DNA of 34,281 nucleotides from a virus. The notes beneath the pieces were generated by a model, which was given only the letters and a program-made list of their open reading frames with translations, did no database searches and was not told where the DNA came from. Below, piece by piece: positions 7,112 to 16,039 of the stretch (positions are counted from its first letter, which is position 1; each line of letters begins with the position of its first letter). The translations under genes and the position numbers were made by a program. The DNA is taken from the IMG/VR virus record IMGVR_UViG_3300022751_000036, positions 1 through 34,281 of that record. The stretch is one strand, 5' to 3'.

Positions 7112-8001
7112 CCCATGTAGAAGACGAGAGCCCGGTAACGAGCGAGATGCTGCCCTGCCCGTTTTGTGGCGAACCTGCCGAAGTCGACATGTCTCGCGGC
7201 TTCCGGGCATTACGCGAAGGAACGATCCACTCGGGCGTATCAATCTACTGCTCGGCGTATTGCCATGTGGAGATGATGTTGAGCCGCGCCGATTTGCCGG
7301 AATACGACAACGATCAGTTGCTGGCTATGCTCACCGAACAGTGGAACCACCGTTCCCTTGGTAAGGCTGATGGCGTGGGGGTTCGGGAACTGGAGTGGGA
7401 AACAGTAGAGGGGCCCCATGGGGTATGGTGGAGAGCCCTTAACCCAATGGGCGGAATGCATATTGAGGCCACCACAGAGGCGGAGAAGGCAGAAAAGCAA
7501 GCCGACTTCAACACCCGCATTCTTTCCGCCCTCTCCGTCCCTCTGCGCCCTGATGAGACAGAAGGGGGAGGGGGTGGGGAGACGGAGGCTCAGATGACCG
7601 TCTATTACCTCCGCCTCAAGCGCTACATGCAGAAGATCGCAGCCCTGCGGGAAAGCGAAGGGGCGGAGCCGTTTGATGACGCGCTAGATTTAGCCGACAC
7701 GGCCCTGCTTGAAACCGCCCATATCCCTACCCAAACCGAGATGGGGCAGGCTTTCTATGTTGACGTGTGCCGCCTCGAAGATCGTGTGAAGGAATTGGAA
7801 GCGGCCCTCGCCTCCCCTACCCCCGATGGGGTGGTAACTGACGCGGCTTGGCATGATCGCGGTTATGCTGCCGGGTTCAAAGCAGGTGTCGATTGTGGGA
7901 TGAACGGGACGGATGAGGAGATAAACCGCCGCCTCGCTGAAAACGCCAGGGATAACGCCGCCGCCCTCAAAGCCCTTCAACCCAGTGGGAGCGTGAAGTG
8001 A
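7108..8001 (+). CDS. Lar-like zinc-ribbon protein with long C-terminal extension
   Basis: The N-terminal 85 residues hold LPCPFCGEPAEV (C17, C20), then IYCSAYC and a closing WNHR. This is the pattern of Lar/restriction-alleviation-type zinc-ribbon proteins common in prophages. Classical Lar modulates type I restriction. Most family members are untested, so the name marks the fold only. The 297-residue length is far above the usual 60-100. The rest contains a WWRALNPMGG segment, a helical Glu/Ala-rich part and a region of likely coiled coil near 200-240 (VCRLEDRVKELEAAL). Such composite proteins are frequent in alphaproteobacterial phages. Translation is coupled to the microprotein before it. 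Confidence 0.65.
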   Translation: MTHVEDESPVTSEMLPCPFCGEPAEVDMSRGFRALREGTIHSGVSIYCSAYCHVEMMLSRADLPEYDNDQLLAMLTEQWNHRSLGKADGVGVRELEWETVEGPHGVWWRALNPMGGMHIEATTEAEKAEKQADFNTRILSALSVPLRPDETEGGGGGETEAQMTVYYLRLKRYMQKIAALRESEGAEPFDDALDLADTALLETAHIPTQTEMGQAFYVDVCRLEDRVKELEAALASPTPDGVVTDAAWHDRGYAAGFKAGVDCGMNGTDEEINRRLAENARDNAAALKALQPSGSVK

Positions 8002-8249
8002 TGCCTGACGACCGGATCACGCAAAAATATATCCGCCGATATCCAGACAGCAAGCGCACCCGTTCATGGGCTGACACGAACGTCCACATTGAAACGGAAA
8101 ACGGCGTCTGGCGTGTCGGCGGGGCTGGCTATACTTGGGCGCATCACAATAACGCTTGGGTGCTGCCGTTCGAGTTGGCGCAAGCCGAGGTAAACCACTG
8201 CGGGCCTGAAAAACAAGCGGCTTTCATTCGCGTGAGGCCCCACCCATGA
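8001..8249 (+). CDS. Hypothetical protein, 82 residues
   Basis: The product begins MPDDRITQKYIRRYPD and is rich in aromatic residues (WADTNVHIE, VWRVGGAGYTWAHH). The ATG overlaps the previous stop by one base (TGATG). A GTG three bases earlier is an alternative. No membrane segment or known motif is visible. The repeated WRVGG/GYTWAHH pattern suggests a small beta-rich fold. Function unknown. Confidence 0.6.
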   Translation: MPDDRITQKYIRRYPDSKRTRSWADTNVHIETENGVWRVGGAGYTWAHHNNAWVLPFELAQAEVNHCGPEKQAAFIRVRPHP

Positions 8250-8734
8250 CCCTGAACAAGCAAGTCCTACCGGCTGACGTGGTGGAACGGTTGCGCGATC
8301 TGATCGGCCAGTATTTCGATCTGGGATATGCCGAGGGCGTGACCGGTCGAGCGGTCGATACGATGGCAGGCGAAGCTCAAGCCGCTTGGTCTGAGATAGA
8401 CGCCCTCATCACTTCCCTCGAAGTGGATCTGGCAGCATCGGAAACCAGTCACGATGCCGCCCGCGCAAACTTCCTGATCATGCAGGGCGCGGCTGCTGAA
8501 CTGCTCAAGCGGGCGCAGAAGGCGGAAGCCGAACGAGACGAAGCCCTGTCATGGTTCGACGGCCTTCCATTCAGCGACATCGACGCGCTTATTGCACGGC
8601 TCCATGCCCGCATATCGGTCCTGACAGAAGCGCTGGAAAAGATCGCCTGCCGCCATGTGACGGAACAACCGCTCTGGTGGCAAATTGCCGCCCGTACCGC
8701 CCTCAATCCCAAGGGAGTGAGCGACAATGGGTAG
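8246..8734 (+). CDS. Coiled-coil hypothetical protein, 162 residues
   Basis: Residues about 45-110 are strongly helical, with heptad-like spacing and many Ala, Glu and Leu, ending in KRAQKAEAERDEALSW. The C-terminus has EKIACRHVTEQPLWW. It overlaps the previous gene by ATGA and the next by 8 bp. Proteins of this composition are common in the accessory strings of sphingomonad and Caulobacter phages, without known function. Confidence 0.65.
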   Translation: MTLNKQVLPADVVERLRDLIGQYFDLGYAEGVTGRAVDTMAGEAQAAWSEIDALITSLEVDLAASETSHDAARANFLIMQGAAAELLKRAQKAEAERDEALSWFDGLPFSDIDALIARLHARISVLTEALEKIACRHVTEQPLWWQIAARTALNPKGVSDNG

Positions 8735-9113
8735 GGATATTGCAGAACTGATCGAGCGGCTGAAGGCGGCTCAAGGGCCGGATCGGGAGTTGGATCGCCA
8801 TCTGCATGGCGAGCCGCTAGGAACCACTCGATGGAGCTTCATACCAAACTACACCGCCTCCATCGACGCCGCCTTGGCGCTGACAGAGCGGGAGTTGCCG
8901 GGGTGGGCCTGTATGATCTCGGAAAACTGGGATCATTTGCGCGGAATATCCGGGGAGAGGATGGCGTTTGTGGTCGAACTGCGTCCCGTGCGCGTTGATG
9001 GCAGGCTCAACGATGAGGACACATTCTCGCATGTCGTTTACGGAGCGACCAGACCCCTCGCAATTCTCGCCGCCCTTCTCTCCGCCCTCGAAGCCGAAAG
9101 GCAAACACCATGA
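8727..9113 (+). CDS. Hypothetical protein, 128 residues
   Basis: Starts MGRDIAELIERLKAA and contains IDAALALTERELPGW, a phrase I recognise from numerous alphaproteobacterial prophage proteins of unknown function. An aromatic-rich middle part is followed by a C-terminal helix, ILAALLSALEAER. It overlaps both neighbours by 4-8 bp. No catalytic motif is apparent. Confidence 0.65.
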   Translation: MGRDIAELIERLKAAQGPDRELDRHLHGEPLGTTRWSFIPNYTASIDAALALTERELPGWACMISENWDHLRGISGERMAFVVELRPVRVDGRLNDEDTFSHVVYGATRPLAILAALLSALEAERQTP

Positions 9114-9349
9114 CGCGACCAGAGGATATTTCCGACGAAGTGTGGAACGCTGCCGGTCGGGTGGTGAACATGCAAGGCTTCGCCGCAAAGCCTGAAATCA
9201 TCGAGCCGGTGGCCCGCGCCATCATGGATGAACGCGAGGAATGCGCCAAGGCAGTTGAGATGGGCGATAGCTGGACTAGCAGATTTGAACACGCCGCCGC
9301 CATCCGCAAGCGCGGGGAGCAAACACCAGTATTGACGCCACTCAAATAA
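9110..9349 (+). CDS. Hypothetical protein, 79 residues, last gene before terminator
   Basis: The product contains EPVARAIMDEREECAKAVE, a short amphipathic helix with a single cysteine found in many small prophage proteins of sphingomonads and rhizobia. The ATG overlaps the previous stop (ATGA). The gene ends 52 bp before an intrinsic terminator, so it closes the accessory operon. Function unknown. Confidence 0.65.
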   Translation: MTRPEDISDEVWNAAGRVVNMQGFAAKPEIIEPVARAIMDEREECAKAVEMGDSWTSRFEHAAAIRKRGEQTPVLTPLK

Positions 9350-9401
9350 TCCGCCAAACCTAGATTGCGCTCGGTTTCGTGCCCTCGACCTCGACGCGCA
9401 T

Positions 9402-9444
9402 AAGGCCCGCCACTATCCTCCCAAGGTTCGGCGGGCCTTTTCTA
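9402..9444 (+). terminator. Intrinsic terminator after the accessory cluster
   Basis: AAGGCCCGCC (9402-9411) pairs perfectly with GGCGGGCCTT (9430-9439) and is followed by TTCTATTTT. The loop is 18 nt. It separates the accessory genes from the portal gene. Confidence 0.75.
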
Positions 9445-9488
9445 TTTTCGGGCTATGCCGTATGTTGCGAAAAACCAAGGGTTGATCC

Positions 9489-11345
9489 ATGTCCGAAGCC
9501 AAGCCCCGCCATCGCGTAAAAGCCATATCGGCTCCCATGAATGATGGCCTGGTGAACATGGTCTCGCGCCTCGGAACCGGCGCCGACAAATCCGCCCATT
9601 ACCGCTACATCCGCTCCTATGTGAGCCAGCAGGATATCGACGCGGCATATCGGTCGAGCGTGTTCAAGAAGGCCGTCGACATCCCGCCCGGCGACATGGT
9701 GCGAGAGTGGCGCGCGTACAAGGGCGTTGATGAGGATCAGATTACGCTGATCGAGGCCGAGGAAACCCGTCTGGGTCTGCGCCAGAAACTGCGTGAGGCC
9801 ATGATTATGGCGCGCAAGGATGGCAACTCGGTGATCCTTCTGGGCGCTGGTGGCAACGCAGCCGGCAAGCTGAACCCAGAGGTCGTGCAGCAAGGTGGCC
9901 TGAAATATATCACCGTCCTGAGCAAGGATGACATCACGCCTCGCATGCGGGACCGTGACCCCTACAGCCCAACATTCAATGAGGCGTCATACTGGACGCT
10001 GAAAAACACGGCGCAGACCCAGATCCATCCATCGCGCGTCATCAAGTTCACGAACAATCCGATCCGTGAGCAATTCACATGGGACGGATGGGGCGGCGAG
10101 TCCCTGTTCGCCGTCATGCAGCGCGCCATCACGAATAACGACCAGATCGCAGGCGCAATCGCCGCACTGGTCGATGAAGCCAAGGTCGACGTCATCAAGC
10201 TGAAAAACCTGATGTCGAACCTGTCCACATCGGACGGTGAATCGCTGTTGGTGCGCCGGTTCGCGGCGGTGAATACGCTGAAATCCATCGTTAGCGCCAT
10301 GGTCATCGACGGCGATGACGAATACGACCAGAAAACCCAGACATTCACTGGCCTGACAGACATCCAGAACATAGCCATGGTGATCGTCGCCGGCTTGGCT
10401 GATATCCCGGTCACCCGTTTGTGGGGTCGATCCGCTGCCGGCATGAATGCCACTGGCGAGGGCGATTTGCGGAATTATTACGACAACATCCGCGCCATGC
10501 AGACGATCGACCTATCGCCGACCATTTCGCCGCTCGATGAGTGCATGTTCCGGTCTGCGCTGGGCGAACGTCCGCCAGAATTGTTCTATGAATGGAACCC
10601 GCTCTACCAGATGACCGAGACCGAATCCGCAACGGTCGAGAAAACGTTTGCCGATGCCGCTGTGGCGTTGGCGAATTCAGGTCTGGTGCCCGATACCGCG
10701 CTGATCGAGATGGTCAAGGGCGGAATCATCGAGCGCGGGCAATGGCCTGGTGCCGAAAAAGCCTATGGCGAGGCCGAAGCGGCTGGCGATGAACCCGGCC
10801 TGACTGCGGAACCAACCGAAGCCGAAATGGCCGAGGAAGAAGCCCGGACGGCGATTGCGCTGGCTGCGGCGAATGGGAATGCGCCGGCCCCGATGCGAGC
10901 CGCCAACGATGCCCGGTTTGCGCGTGATGCCGCGCCACGAACCCTGTATGTCCGCCGCGATGTCGTGAACCGGGCAGAAATCAAGAAATGGGCAGTGGCG
11001 CAGGGGTTCACGGATATCGTGCCTGATCTGCATGTCACCATCGTTTATTCCACGACGCCGGTTGATTGGTTCAAGGTCGGCGAAAGCTGGTCATCCAAGA
11101 TCGAGATATCGGCAGGCGGTCCGCGCCAGATGGCAACGTTCGGAACCGATGCGCAGGTTTTGCTGATTTCTGCGTCCGAACTTCGGTGGCGGCACGAAGA
11201 AATCATCCGTGCCGGTGCGCACTCGGATTACCCTGAATACCAGGCTCACATCACGATCACATATGGCAGCATGCCTGATGGCGTGACCCCGTATCAGGGC
11301 AAGATCGTTCTCGGCCCAGAGATTTTTGAAGAGGTTAAACCCTGA
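9489..11345 (+). CDS. Portal protein fused to a C-terminal Acb1-like 2H phosphoesterase
   Basis: This is a 618-residue protein. Residues about 20-430 form a portal of the DUF1073 type, with VSQQDIDAAYRSSVFKKAVDIPPGDMV, GNSVILLGAGG and PVTRLWGRSAAGMNATGEGD visible. It would make the dodecameric DNA channel of the capsid. After an acidic Ala/Glu linker (about 430-470), a second domain follows with two H-x-T motifs: LHVTIVYS (H515, T517) and AHITITYG (H587, T589). Paired HxT motifs are the signature of 2H phosphoesterases. The spacing and flanks resemble Acb1, the phage enzyme that degrades the cyclic oligonucleotides of CBASS immunity. That activity is known for T4 Acb1. Here it is inferred from motifs, and other 2H substrates (tRNA ends, cyclic phosphates) are possible. 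An AAGGG ribosome-binding site lies 7 bp before the ATG. The stop overlaps the next start by one base. Confidence 0.85.
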   Translation: MSEAKPRHRVKAISAPMNDGLVNMVSRLGTGADKSAHYRYIRSYVSQQDIDAAYRSSVFKKAVDIPPGDMVREWRAYKGVDEDQITLIEAEETRLGLRQKLREAMIMARKDGNSVILLGAGGNAAGKLNPEVVQQGGLKYITVLSKDDITPRMRDRDPYSPTFNEASYWTLKNTAQTQIHPSRVIKFTNNPIREQFTWDGWGGESLFAVMQRAITNNDQIAGAIAALVDEAKVDVIKLKNLMSNLSTSDGESLLVRRFAAVNTLKSIVSAMVIDGDDEYDQKTQTFTGLTDIQNIAMVIVAGLADIPVTRLWGRSAAGMNATGEGDLRNYYDNIRAMQTIDLSPTISPLDECMFRSALGERPPELFYEWNPLYQMTETESATVEKTFADAAVALANSGLVPDTALIEMVKGGIIERGQWPGAEKAYGEAEAAGDEPGLTAEPTEAEMAEEEARTAIALAAANGNAPAPMRAANDARFARDAAPRTLYVRRDVVNRAEIKKWAVAQGFTDIVPDLHVTIVYSTTPVDWFKVGESWSSKIEISAGGPRQMATFGTDAQVLLISASELRWRHEEIIRAGAHSDYPEYQAHITITYGSMPDGVTPYQGKIVLGPEIFEEVKP

Positions 11346-14300
11346 TGGCCGTAATCCGCACATCGACAGGCACCGTCCAGGAAGTCGCTACCGAGGATGG
11401 TCCGATGACCACGGCTGCGGGTTCGCGCCAATATGGCTTGAAGGATTCGACGGTAATCGGGGCCACGCTTATCCCCGGCGCCGATACGTATTTTTATCTG
11501 ACGCCGAGCGGCGGTTTGCAGGAAGTTTCGCCGCAGGCTGGCGGTGGTGCATCGCCTGTTCTGCTCGCAGCCCCGGCTGGTTTTGGGTATGTAGTGCCGT
11601 TTAGCGTGTATCGTTCGGGCACGACATATTCCACGAATTTCTCGATGGCTGCGGCCAAGCCGACCCCCACGGTCACCATCTATTGCGGGCCGGGCGGCGA
11701 CAACACCGCCGCAGGGACATCATGGGCAACGCGCGTTCGCTCGCTGAAGCAAGCGATGGTTCGGGCCAACGCGCAGGCCGCATCTGCCATTGTCAGGGTG
11801 TTGGCACAGGCCGGTAGTTACTTCTATTCCAATCAAGACGGCACCAGCATCCCGGACAGCTTTAATAGCCAGACCTGCACTCGCGCGGGTCTGATTATCG
11901 AGCCATGCGACAGCAACGGCAATGTTCTGACCGATAGCAGCTATATCGCATCCATCCAGAACCAGGTGATGCCGGCGTTTGTCGCTACGGCAGATGCGAA
12001 CATCTACGTCAGCACCTACACCACCGAAGTCCCCAACCGAGGGGTATGGGACGCTGCCTTTCTCAACGTCGATGGCAACCCCCAGTCGCTGCGCTATGCG
12101 TCGGGCGGGGCTGATGGCAACACGGCCACGATCTTCGCTGCGATCAACGCTCGGGCTTCGATCGGGCATGGTGCCCACTATCTCGATGTCACGAACAAGA
12201 AACTCTATGTCCGCTTGAAGGACAATCGCGCGCCGGACGCGAACCTCTACGTCGGTCGCGGGAACGTCGGAAACGGCGATGCCAACACCCGGAATTTCTA
12301 TCTATCGGGCCGATTCGGTAACACCAATACGGTGTGGATGCGGAACGTCCGCCTCTATGGAGGGGTGCCGCTCTATTGTAGCGGCTACGTGCCTGACGGC
12401 CAGAACCCACAAGTCTATCTGTCAGGCGTCCACGCCTGCTATTCGATGCTGAACAACATTTCGTTCGATGGCCAATATACCGCCACGCTGGAAAACTGCG
12501 TTTCCGGCGATGCCTACAAGGACGGCTACAATTACGACCAATCGTCCGGCCTCGACCCATCCGCTGTGGCGGTGTCGCGCTTCCATGAGATCAATTGCAA
12601 GGGCGACTGGAACGGCAATGACAACAATACAGGACAGTCGTCGTCCAACCTTTCGTCGGCCCATATGCGGCTTAGGGGTGTCCGCGTAAACACCACGGGC
12701 GAGAAGTCGCAGAACATCGCGATTGCCGACATCTCCGCCGCAAAGACGTGGAACCTTGGATGCGCCCCCAGCAACGGCCAGCAGACAGGCATTGCCATCC
12801 CCGCATTCTGCTCTGGTTTCTACTCGGCTACGGCTGGAACGGAAACCACCGAGATGTGGCTCGACGGATGCTCCAGCCCCGGCAACGACTATGACCTGGG
12901 CACCGACAAGGGTGGCAAGCTCTATTACACCAACATGGTGATCGGTGATTTCAAGTTGTCATACGGCGGCGGCGCCACCAACACCATCCAGCCTTACACG
13001 GACAGCCTTCCGCTCGAATACTCTGCCGTATTCGATGATGACTTTGCCACGCTAAACAGGTCGGTTTGGTCCCCGGCGCTGCGCGGCGGCGCAGATCCGA
13101 AGGGCTTCTCTCCTGGCCCAGAGTACCAGTTCAACGTCAATCCTGACCATGCTGGATGGGCGGGTTTCACGCCATTCTCGATCAGTGATGGTCTGGTCAT
13201 CAGCGCCACCAAAACGTCAACCGTTCCCGGTCTGGCGGGCGGTCAAGTGCCAAACGACCCAAAGACAAGCGCGCCATATTCCTGGCTGTCTGGCTATATC
13301 CAATCGTCCGGCGCGGTCACGTTCCGCTCGGGTGTGGTGGATTTCTGGGTCGAGGGCGTGACTTTTGCTACAGCGATGTGGCCGGCAGCATGGATGCGCC
13401 CGCTGGTTGGCGAGGTCGTCGGGGTGTTCCCCGAGATCGATGTGATGGAGCTGATCGGCAACGCGCCGACGCAGAACAATTTCAACGTCATCACGGCGGC
13501 AGGTCAAAACGCATTCCAGTTCGTTAAGGCCACATCTCAGTTCGTCGGGGCTGGCTGGTATCGGTGCATCATCACCGACACTGCCATCGAATTTTACTAT
13601 GATGGGCAACTCAAGTTCACAGTGGACATCACGAACAAACCCGAAGTGCAGGCCGAGCTATATCTGATCCTCAATCTGGCCTTCGGATCGAACCTCGGCG
13701 GCGGCTGGGTTCCTCCACCGACCGGGGCAGAGGCCAGCCCGCAGCAGTTCAAGTTCAAGCGCACCCGCGTGTCGCGCAAGCCCGGCCCTGACAGCCTCGA
13801 CATGTCCAACGTGGCGGTGCTGGACACCAACACGCCCGGCCCGATTGGTACGCTGTCCAGCACGGCATATGGATCGTCGCCGTCGCCAGCCTACTCGGTC
13901 TTGGCGGGCGGTTCTGGGCATGTATCGGTCGCTGGCGCTGCCTTGTCGTGGTCGCAGGCCAAGGTTGCCGGCACCTATGCTGAAAAGGTTCGCGTAACCG
14001 ATTCCAATGGAAAGAAATGGGATCGTCGCTTCAATTTGCAGGTCGTGACCGACAACATCGGAACCAACCTGCTCACGGCGCCCACTGACCTGACGAATGC
14101 CGCATGGAACAAATACGGCGTGACGATCATCGGTGGCCAGACGGACATGGCTGGTGGGACCACGGCGCAACGCATCCAGGAAAGCATCAGCAGCCCCGGC
14201 GTTCCAGAACACCATTCGCTTGAACGTTTCTACACCAAACCTGCATCATCCTTGCCCTACACGCTTGCCATGGATCTGGCCTATGACGGATCGACGCAAT

Positions 14301-14605
14301 GGGTACGGCTGGAGATGGACAACGGTTATGCCGCCCCGGTTTGGGCGTACATGAACCTGCTGACAGGTGAGTTCGGAGACGCATTCCCGTCCGATGCGGC
14401 GCAATTGTCCTTGCTATCCCGCAGCATGGTCAACCTTGGCGGCATTTGGCGGCGCGTTCAATTGCGGTCGCAGGTTGCGGCCTCGGTCACCAACCTTCGC
14501 GTCGGCGTGAAGCAAGTTCTTAATGGCGCTGACTATGGCCAGCATGTCGGCAACACTGCCAACGGCATCCGCGCCCGCACAAAGATGCAACTGGTGCAGG
14601 TTTAA
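11345..14605 (+). CDS. Large surface protein with beta-helix and GH16-type glycanase domain
   Basis: This is a 1086-residue protein. The N-terminal 100 residues look like a virion-attachment part (TVIGATLIPGADTYFYL). Residues about 105-550 are repetitive, Gly/Asn-rich strands, starting TIYCGPGGDNTAAGTSW, consistent with a right-handed parallel beta-helix. Residues about 560-825 resemble glycoside hydrolase family 16. The key motif is EIDVME at 697-702, whose E697, D699 and E702 match the family's E-x-D-x-x-E catalytic triad, flanked by MWPAAWMRP and FYYDGQLKF. The C-terminal 200 residues resemble a carbohydrate-binding or beta-sandwich module. It could cut a host surface beta-glucan or galactan during adsorption. 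The position between portal and MuF is odd for a tailspike. Its start overlaps the portal stop by one base, so it is transcribed with head genes. Confidence 0.75.
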   Translation: MAVIRTSTGTVQEVATEDGPMTTAAGSRQYGLKDSTVIGATLIPGADTYFYLTPSGGLQEVSPQAGGGASPVLLAAPAGFGYVVPFSVYRSGTTYSTNFSMAAAKPTPTVTIYCGPGGDNTAAGTSWATRVRSLKQAMVRANAQAASAIVRVLAQAGSYFYSNQDGTSIPDSFNSQTCTRAGLIIEPCDSNGNVLTDSSYIASIQNQVMPAFVATADANIYVSTYTTEVPNRGVWDAAFLNVDGNPQSLRYASGGADGNTATIFAAINARASIGHGAHYLDVTNKKLYVRLKDNRAPDANLYVGRGNVGNGDANTRNFYLSGRFGNTNTVWMRNVRLYGGVPLYCSGYVPDGQNPQVYLSGVHACYSMLNNISFDGQYTATLENCVSGDAYKDGYNYDQSSGLDPSAVAVSRFHEINCKGDWNGNDNNTGQSSSNLSSAHMRLRGVRVNTTGEKSQNIAIADISAAKTWNLGCAPSNGQQTGIAIPAFCSGFYSATAGTETTEMWLDGCSSPGNDYDLGTDKGGKLYYTNMVIGDFKLSYGGGATNTIQPYTDSLPLEYSAVFDDDFATLNRSVWSPALRGGADPKGFSPGPEYQFNVNPDHAGWAGFTPFSISDGLVISATKTSTVPGLAGGQVPNDPKTSAPYSWLSGYIQSSGAVTFRSGVVDFWVEGVTFATAMWPAAWMRPLVGEVVGVFPEIDVMELIGNAPTQNNFNVITAAGQNAFQFVKATSQFVGAGWYRCIITDTAIEFYYDGQLKFTVDITNKPEVQAELYLILNLAFGSNLGGGWVPPPTGAEASPQQFKFKRTRVSRKPGPDSLDMSNVAVLDTNTPGPIGTLSSTAYGSSPSPAYSVLAGGSGHVSVAGAALSWSQAKVAGTYAEKVRVTDSNGKKWDRRFNLQVVTDNIGTNLLTAPTDLTNAAWNKYGVTIIGGQTDMAGGTTAQRIQESISSPGVPEHHSLERFYTKPASSLPYTLAMDLAYDGSTQWVRLEMDNGYAAPVWAYMNLLTGEFGDAFPSDAAQLSLLSRSMVNLGGIWRRVQLRSQVAASVTNLRVGVKQVLNGADYGQHVGNTANGIRARTKMQLVQV

Positions 14606-14612
14606 TCTCGGC

Positions 14613-15410
14613 ATGAAAATTGACCTCCCATCCCTAGCCCGAGCGAATGGCGTCCGTCGCAAATCCGTGCGACTGCGACCGATCCGCCCGACGCAGGTAC
14701 AGTCGCGCGATCTATATCGGGTATATCTGCCTGCCGTTTCGGCATGGGAAAGGCTGGTTTCTGATCGGCTGATGCCGGAATACGCGCGCACGATCGCATC
14801 CATACAGACCGATTCGATCATCGACCTGGAAGCCATAATCAAATTTATCGAGGATGCGGTTTCCGTTGTCATCACGACAGATGTTCGCTCGGGAATGCAA
14901 CGATGGCTCGATAACATGACCCGCTGGCATTATCAGCGGTTCGTGGCGAACCTGAAATACGCGACCGACCTGGAATTGGGCATGATCCTTAATGCGTCCG
15001 GTTCGCCGGTCACCATGCAGGTTTTCATGGCGCGCAACACAGCCCTGATCCGGGATGTTAGCGACCAGTTGCGCGGTCGCGTTTCCGATATCGTGTTTCG
15101 GAATGTTCCGTTGCGGACGCCGATCCGCGAAGTCGCCAAGGAGATTTCCGAAGCGACTGGATTGGCCCGCAAGCGATCAATGAGGATCGCCATGGACCAG
15201 ACCCAGAAAATATCAGCATCTCTGGATCGGGAACGCATGTTGTCGATCGGGATCACCCAGTTTGAGTGGGTTCATTCTGGCAAGGCGCATCCACGGCCCG
15301 AGCATCTGGCGCGCAATGGCAAGGTTTATGACTGGTCGAGCGAGATTGCCAGAACAGATCCTCCGGGTCACGCGCCATTCTGCGGGTGTAAGGCAAGGGG
15401 AATTCTATGA
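14613..15410 (+). CDS. MuF-like head morphogenesis protein
   Basis: This 265-residue protein begins MKIDLPSLARANGVRR and has a helical N-terminal two thirds. The C-terminal domain ends WVHSGKAHPRPEHLARNGKVYDW...PPGHAPFCGCKARG. The spaced His, Pro-x-His and final CGC motif are those of phage Mu gpF-like (PF04233) proteins, minor capsid proteins that follow the portal in many phages. The start at 14613 lies 7 bp after the previous stop. A reading from 14523 would overlap the GH16 gene by 83 bp and adds no conserved sequence. The stop overlaps the next start (ATGA). Confidence 0.85.
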   Translation: MKIDLPSLARANGVRRKSVRLRPIRPTQVQSRDLYRVYLPAVSAWERLVSDRLMPEYARTIASIQTDSIIDLEAIIKFIEDAVSVVITTDVRSGMQRWLDNMTRWHYQRFVANLKYATDLELGMILNASGSPVTMQVFMARNTALIRDVSDQLRGRVSDIVFRNVPLRTPIREVAKEISEATGLARKRSMRIAMDQTQKISASLDRERMLSIGITQFEWVHSGKAHPRPEHLARNGKVYDWSSEIARTDPPGHAPFCGCKARGIL

Positions 15411-15808
15411 GCGTGAAATCGCATCAGGATCGTCTGCGCCGGATGGCGCGGGATACGGCGCAAGAGGTCGTGCGAAAACTGTATGTCGCCGGCCAGATGA
15501 TCGAATTGGATGCCGAGCGGTCCATCACTGCGGGCAGCGTATCGGGATCGGGTCACGTTCCCAGCGCACCAGGTCAGCCGCCAAACCGCGATACCGGCCT
15601 GCTGGATGGATCCATTGAGACTGAAATCAGATCGCAGATGCCGCCCACTGTGACTGTCACATCGCGCGCGCCATACGCCGCGCACCTGGAATACGGGACA
15701 TCTCGCATGGAGCCGCGACCATACATGCGCCCGGCGACCCAACGGAACCGCGATGAGGTCACGCGCGCGGTGGGCGAGGCTGTGAATATTATTATCAAGA
15801 GAGGTTGA
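15407..15808 (+). CDS. HK97 gp10-like head-tail connector/completion protein
   Basis: This 133-residue protein has an amphipathic N-terminal helix, then GHVPSAPGQPPNRDTGLLDGSI and APYAAHLEYGTSRMEPRPYMRPA. The LE-x-GTS-x-x-x-PRP-x-x-RPA stretch is the signature of HK97 gp10-family proteins, which join head and tail. Length is normal. The ATG overlaps the MuF stop. A promoter-like sequence lies over its last codons, at 15805. Confidence 0.85.
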   Translation: MSVKSHQDRLRRMARDTAQEVVRKLYVAGQMIELDAERSITAGSVSGSGHVPSAPGQPPNRDTGLLDGSIETEIRSQMPPTVTVTSRAPYAAHLEYGTSRMEPRPYMRPATQRNRDEVTRAVGEAVNIIIKRG

Positions 15809-15833
15809 CGGTGTGCGCGGGTTATGTGCATAT
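15805..15833 (+). promoter_or_regulatory. Candidate promoter leading into the structured RNA region
   Basis: TTGACG (15805-15810), a 17-bp spacer and GCATAT (15828-15833) repeat the layout seen at 6781-6809. It overlaps the stop of the gp10-like gene. Transcription would start near 15840 and could run through the structured leader, the 87-residue gene and the large structured RNA to the terminator at 17027. Confidence 0.4.
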
Positions 15834-16017
15834 CGTCGTATTGATAGACGCCCGCCGATGATTGTAGGGGTTGCAACCTCGGATTGTTGGAAAGACTATG
15901 GCGACCGTGGGTGGCGTTACCCTAGAAGCCCGAAGTCGGAACAGGTATCGAAGTCGTTTGATCCAGCGGCGAGCAGCCGATAAAAATCAGGTCCGCGTGG
16001 TCCCGGCGATACGGGAC
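15817..16017 (+). ncRNA. Structured non-coding leader upstream of the 87-residue gene
   Basis: This 230-bp gap has several clear inverted repeats: GCGGG 15817-15821 with CCCGC 15851-15855, CGTC 15834-15837 with GACG 15847-15850, CGGC 15967-15970 with GCCG 15976-15979, and GTCCCG 16000-16005 with CGGGAC 16012-16017. GAGGTTG (15801-15807) can also pair perfectly with CAACCTC (15874-15880). CGAAGTCG is directly repeated (15931 and 15949). It may be a regulatory leader or part of the larger RNA downstream. No known riboswitch is recognised. Confidence 0.35.
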
Positions 16018-16039
16018 AACAAATTCCAAGGAACCCGCC

